The notes under the pieces were generated by a model, which ran no database searches, was not told the DNA's origin, and saw only the letters and a program-made list of their open reading frames with translations. Made by a program: the position numbers and the translations under genes. 64,000 nt of DNA from Endothia cerciana (taxonomy: Eukaryota > Ascomycota > Sordariomycetes > Diaporthales > Cryphonectriaceae), in contig JALRMH010000082.1 of the NCBI GenBank assembly GCA_026119935.1, positions 21,647-85,646 of the forward strand, in the 5' to 3' direction. Below, piece after piece: positions 61,651 to 64,000 of the stretch (its first letter is position 1; each line of letters opens with the position of its first letter).

Positions 61651-63166
61651 CTACTTAGACTTCTTACCTTCCCTAATTTTTTCAAGTTTCATACTTAAAT
61701 CTCTTAAACTAAGCGACTCCTCTTTAATTCCGGGTATTAAACTATCTAAAAAGGTATAGTTTTTTAAATAAACCGTACCTTTATTTAAATGTTTATTTAA
61801 AGCACTTTCTTGTATTTTTAAATCTTTAGTTAATTCAGACGGATTACTTGTAAAATAATACAAGATTGTTTGATCTTTATTATAAATGTAAAATGTTCCT
61901 TGAAGCGTAGATTTAGTTTTAGTATTCGACACTACACGCCCTTTGTTCATACCCGATTTTAAATCTAAAATTGTAGTTGCACCTTCAATTGTTAGATGAT
62001 GACCCTCATTTATAATTTTGGCCGCTACATACCAATCTGCAAAATCTAAAGCTTTTATTCCTAGTATTTTATGATCAATAAATAAAGGGACAATAATATT
62101 TCAAATATCTGAAAAACTAGAAACTGTATATGTACCAGTGTTATTTTGAGCATCCTCATAGTATTTTCCACATCCTAATTGATTTATCGATGCACGAAGT
62201 AATAACTCATCACGTGAATTTTGAGTAATTTCAAACATTAAAGAAATTTGGTAACCTGCTTTGTGTGTCTTTGAGATCTTCCTCATAATTTAAAAACTAC
62301 CATCACCAGAAGCAAAACCTGCGATTCAGAATTTATCTATATTAGATGGCTCCAAAACAGAAGGTCGTTGTGCAGGAACTGTAGAAGGGAATGCTGACAG
62401 TAGATCTGCACTTAGACCATTATTTAAAGAAGCTTTTAAATTCACAATTTTTTGTGCGTAGCGATCCTTCTAATGTTAAATGACATTTATCACTCATAAG
62501 CAAAACAATTTCTCTAAATAATAAAAAAATCAGCCTGCTTCTTGGATATTAAAGGATACTCATTAAAATGAGGTATAATATATTTTACAATATCATCTAA
62601 AATGTGTACTTGAAATGTAGCAGAGTTATTTTTTACGTCTAATGTTACCTTACCAACACAAAAAAATGTTTTTATTTGCTCTAATAATTCAAAATCTTTT
62701 ATATGAAGACCTACCCCTCCCATCCCCGGAGGGGAGGGGAGGGGTTGGTCATCCAGCCGCCACAGGCGGCGCCCGGACGACCTATTTTAAACATTGCCTT
62801 TATCTCTCAACCTATACGTAATTTATCATTTTTGGTTATAGATATTATAAATGTACCCTCAGCGTCCGAAAATCCTGTTACGAATCAAGGGTTTAACTTA
62901 GAAATTATGGTAGAATATTTTGACCTGCTGTCACGGCCCCCTCCTGTACTTTTGAAGATAAATGGAATGATTAAACCTCTAGCGCGACTGAAATAGCTAA
63001 ATGCTCTTGAACAGGTATCTCTGGTTAGAAAGGTTGAACAGAATAAGCTAGTGCATCCCCTTAACTCACCAGCTAAGTTAAGCAGCCCTCCTTTTATCAC
63101 GATAGAAGGGACAACGGTTTTATTTATTATTAAAGTTCTTTTAATTAGAGCTGAAAGGATTTGCAC
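61651..63166 (-). pseudogene. LAGLIDADG endonuclease with NUMOD-like tail, several breaks
   Basis: An open frame from 63166 leads to motif 1, WFVTGFSDAEGTF, near 62880. A GC element of the GGTCGTCCGG family (62707-62785) interrupts domain 1. LEQIKTFFCVGK and HFNEYPLISKKQADFF follow, then frame breaks near 62520 and 62460. Motif 2 near 62320 reads WIAGFASGDGSF with a stop shortly after. CGKYYEDAQNN, IVPLFIDHKILG and a tail with LYYFTSNPSELTKDLK run to 61651. It lies between a tRNA-like gene and tRNA-Tyr. Confidence 0.72.
62707..62785. repeat. GC palindromic element inside a LAGLIDADG ORF
   Basis: The element is ACCTACCCCTCCC, GGAGGGGTTGGTCATCCAGC, CGCCACAGGCGGC and CCGGACGACCT. It matches 50401-50475 at nearly every position except loop bases. 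Its insertion splits the domain 1 strand segment before GLHIKDFELLEQ. Confidence 0.75.
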
Positions 63167-63218
63167 CTTTTATATTAGAAGAATAATATACTAAGTCTAA
63201 TATGGCTATACCAACTCT
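63146..63218 (-). tRNA. tRNA-like gene, isotype unresolved
   Basis: Acceptor AGAGTTG/CAGCTCT and T-arm AAAGG-TGCAAAT-CCTTT pair well, discriminator A, 73 nt overall. The anticodon arm in AGTATATTATTCTTCTAATA can fold in more than one way. A loop around ATTCTTC would give TCT (arginine), but I am not confident. Confidence 0.55.
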
Positions 63219-63474
63219 TAATATCTACTTATAAAAAGTATAAAAGGAGAAAAAATAAAGGGAGTTTCCTTTAAGGAAACTTCTTACCCCTTCAGTCTTC
63301 TTTATTTAATTTGAGCAACGCTTCGCAGCGAAAATGAAATAAACGATACCCGAAAGGAAAAAAAAAGTTTCCTCCCCCCCCTTTATTATTTGAATAAAGG
63401 GGGGGGGAACTAAATACGGCGGCGTAAGCTCGCGATATTAATTCCCCTATTTTTAAATCAACTTTTGAAATAAT

Positions 63475-63555
63475 GCGCACAGCAAGGGACTTAAACCCTT
63501 ACCACACGACTTCCTATGCAGCTACGTCATTACCGATCATAAATAACGTGTATAT
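63475..63555 (-). tRNA. Possible tRNA or tRNA 3' half
   Basis: The minus strand has T-arm AAGGG-TTTAAGT-CCCTT followed by GCTGTGCG, and a D-arm-like GTTATTTATGATCGGTAATG further upstream. I could not find a matching 5' acceptor or a clear anticodon stem. A GC hairpin lies nearby at 63372-63408. Confidence 0.35.
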
Positions 63556-63701
63556 ATTTCTCTCCCGAGTCGGCACATATACAGCATATTTATTGTTAAT
63601 GGCTAATCAATCCCTATCCCCGGAGGGGATAGCAACTTCCACTAAAAAAAAACCTAATCCTACTTTTATTTACCTTGAACTTATTGATATGAAATGAAAT
63701 T

Positions 63702-64000
63702 TTAATTTGAAGAACCTCCTTTGCTGATTATATATCTACCTTTGTACGGCTTAGTATTATTACCTTTTAATTTATTCATAATAGTTGAATTACTAGCATT
63801 CAAAGCCAAAGCAGCATTTCGCGCAGAAGGGTACTCAGTATTTATTCCAGAATTTAAATCTAAAACTGCTACGGTTTCTGCTGTTGAACTTGCTTGGAGT
63901 TTTTTCTTTTTCTTTTTCTTTTTCTTTTTCTTTTTCTTTTTCTTTTTCTTTTTCTTTTTCTTTTTCTTTTTCTTTTTCTTTTTCTTTTTCTTTTTCTTTT
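63702..64000 (-). CDS. C-terminal end of an intron endonuclease (NUMOD1), cut by window edge
   Basis: The frame ends at 63702 and reads VAVLDLNSGINTEYPSARNA, then ASNSTIMNKLKGNNTKPYKG and RYIISK. This is the NUMOD1 helix-turn-helix domain found at the end of GIY-YIG and LAGLIDADG intron proteins. Upstream the frame enters a run of AAG AAA codons (poly-lysine) to the window end. The nuclease domain is not visible. Confidence 0.65.
   Translation of the reverse strand, partial: KKKKKKKKKKKKKKKKKKKKKKKKKKKKKKKKKLQASSTAETVAVLDLNSGINTEYPSARNAALALNASNSTIMNKLKGNNTKPYKGRYIISKGGSSN
63899..64000. repeat. (TTTTTC)n hexanucleotide repeat at the window edge
   Basis: About 17 perfect copies of TTTTTC run to base 64000. 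On the coding strand of the adjacent ORF the repeat is AAG AAA and stays in frame. Confidence 0.95.

Overview
The window is fungal mitochondrial DNA, most likely from a filamentous ascomycete (Pezizomycotina) with a very large, intron-rich mitogenome. The evidence is direct. Reading the minus strand with TGA as tryptophan gives cox3, nad6 and rps3. Exons of the mitochondrial large-subunit rRNA (rnl) and a set of mitochondrial tRNAs lie on the same strand. Group I and group II introns with LAGLIDADG, GIY-YIG and reverse-transcriptase ORFs fill most of the rest. Every gene I can support is on the minus strand, so transcription runs from high to low coordinates.

Layout in transcription order: (1) 63.9-61.4 kb: an ORF end cut by the window edge, tRNA-like sequences, a decayed LAGLIDADG ORF and tRNA-Tyr. 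(2) 60.9-51.1 kb: tRNA-Asn, then cox3, whose five coding exons sum to exactly 270 codons. They are separated by group I introns carrying LAGLIDADG ORFs and by one group II intron with an intact reverse transcriptase in frame with the upstream exon. (3) 50.3-46.4 kb: tRNAs Glu, Lys, Asp, Ser(GCU) and Gly, with a freestanding LAGLIDADG gene whose leader copies that of cox3. (4) 46.1-38.7 kb: nad6, with one large intron that seems to hold an intron inside an intron ORF. Its 3' end is present in three partial copies among decayed endonuclease genes, and its 5' end plus tRNA-Gly is duplicated as a pseudogene block. (5) 38.7-33.7 kb: tRNA-Val, a second tRNA-Ser and two odd tRNAs, with freestanding LAGLIDADG and GIY-YIG genes between them. 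(6) 33.65-0 kb: rnl, with its 5' end near 33.65 kb and its 3' end beyond the left edge. It is split by at least three related group II introns, at least ten group I introns, and the intron at E. coli position 2449 that carries rps3.

The order cox3, trnG, nad6, trnV, tRNAs, rnl matches the common Pezizomycotina arrangement. The functional core is small: two respiratory-chain subunits, one ribosomal protein, one rRNA and about nine convincing tRNAs. Everything else is mobile DNA at several levels: introns, homing endonucleases that displaced gene ends in rps3 and nad6, introns or ORFs nested in other intron ORFs, and a swarm of short GC-rich hairpin insertions. Some of those hairpins have visible target duplications and some lie in frame inside coding sequence.

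Limits: several rnl exons between about 24.7 and 15.3 kb and between 10.0 and 7.2 kb could not be delimited by eye. C/G runs and A/T homopolymers, plus a 9-base N gap at 11992-12000, make some frameshifts possible assembly errors.
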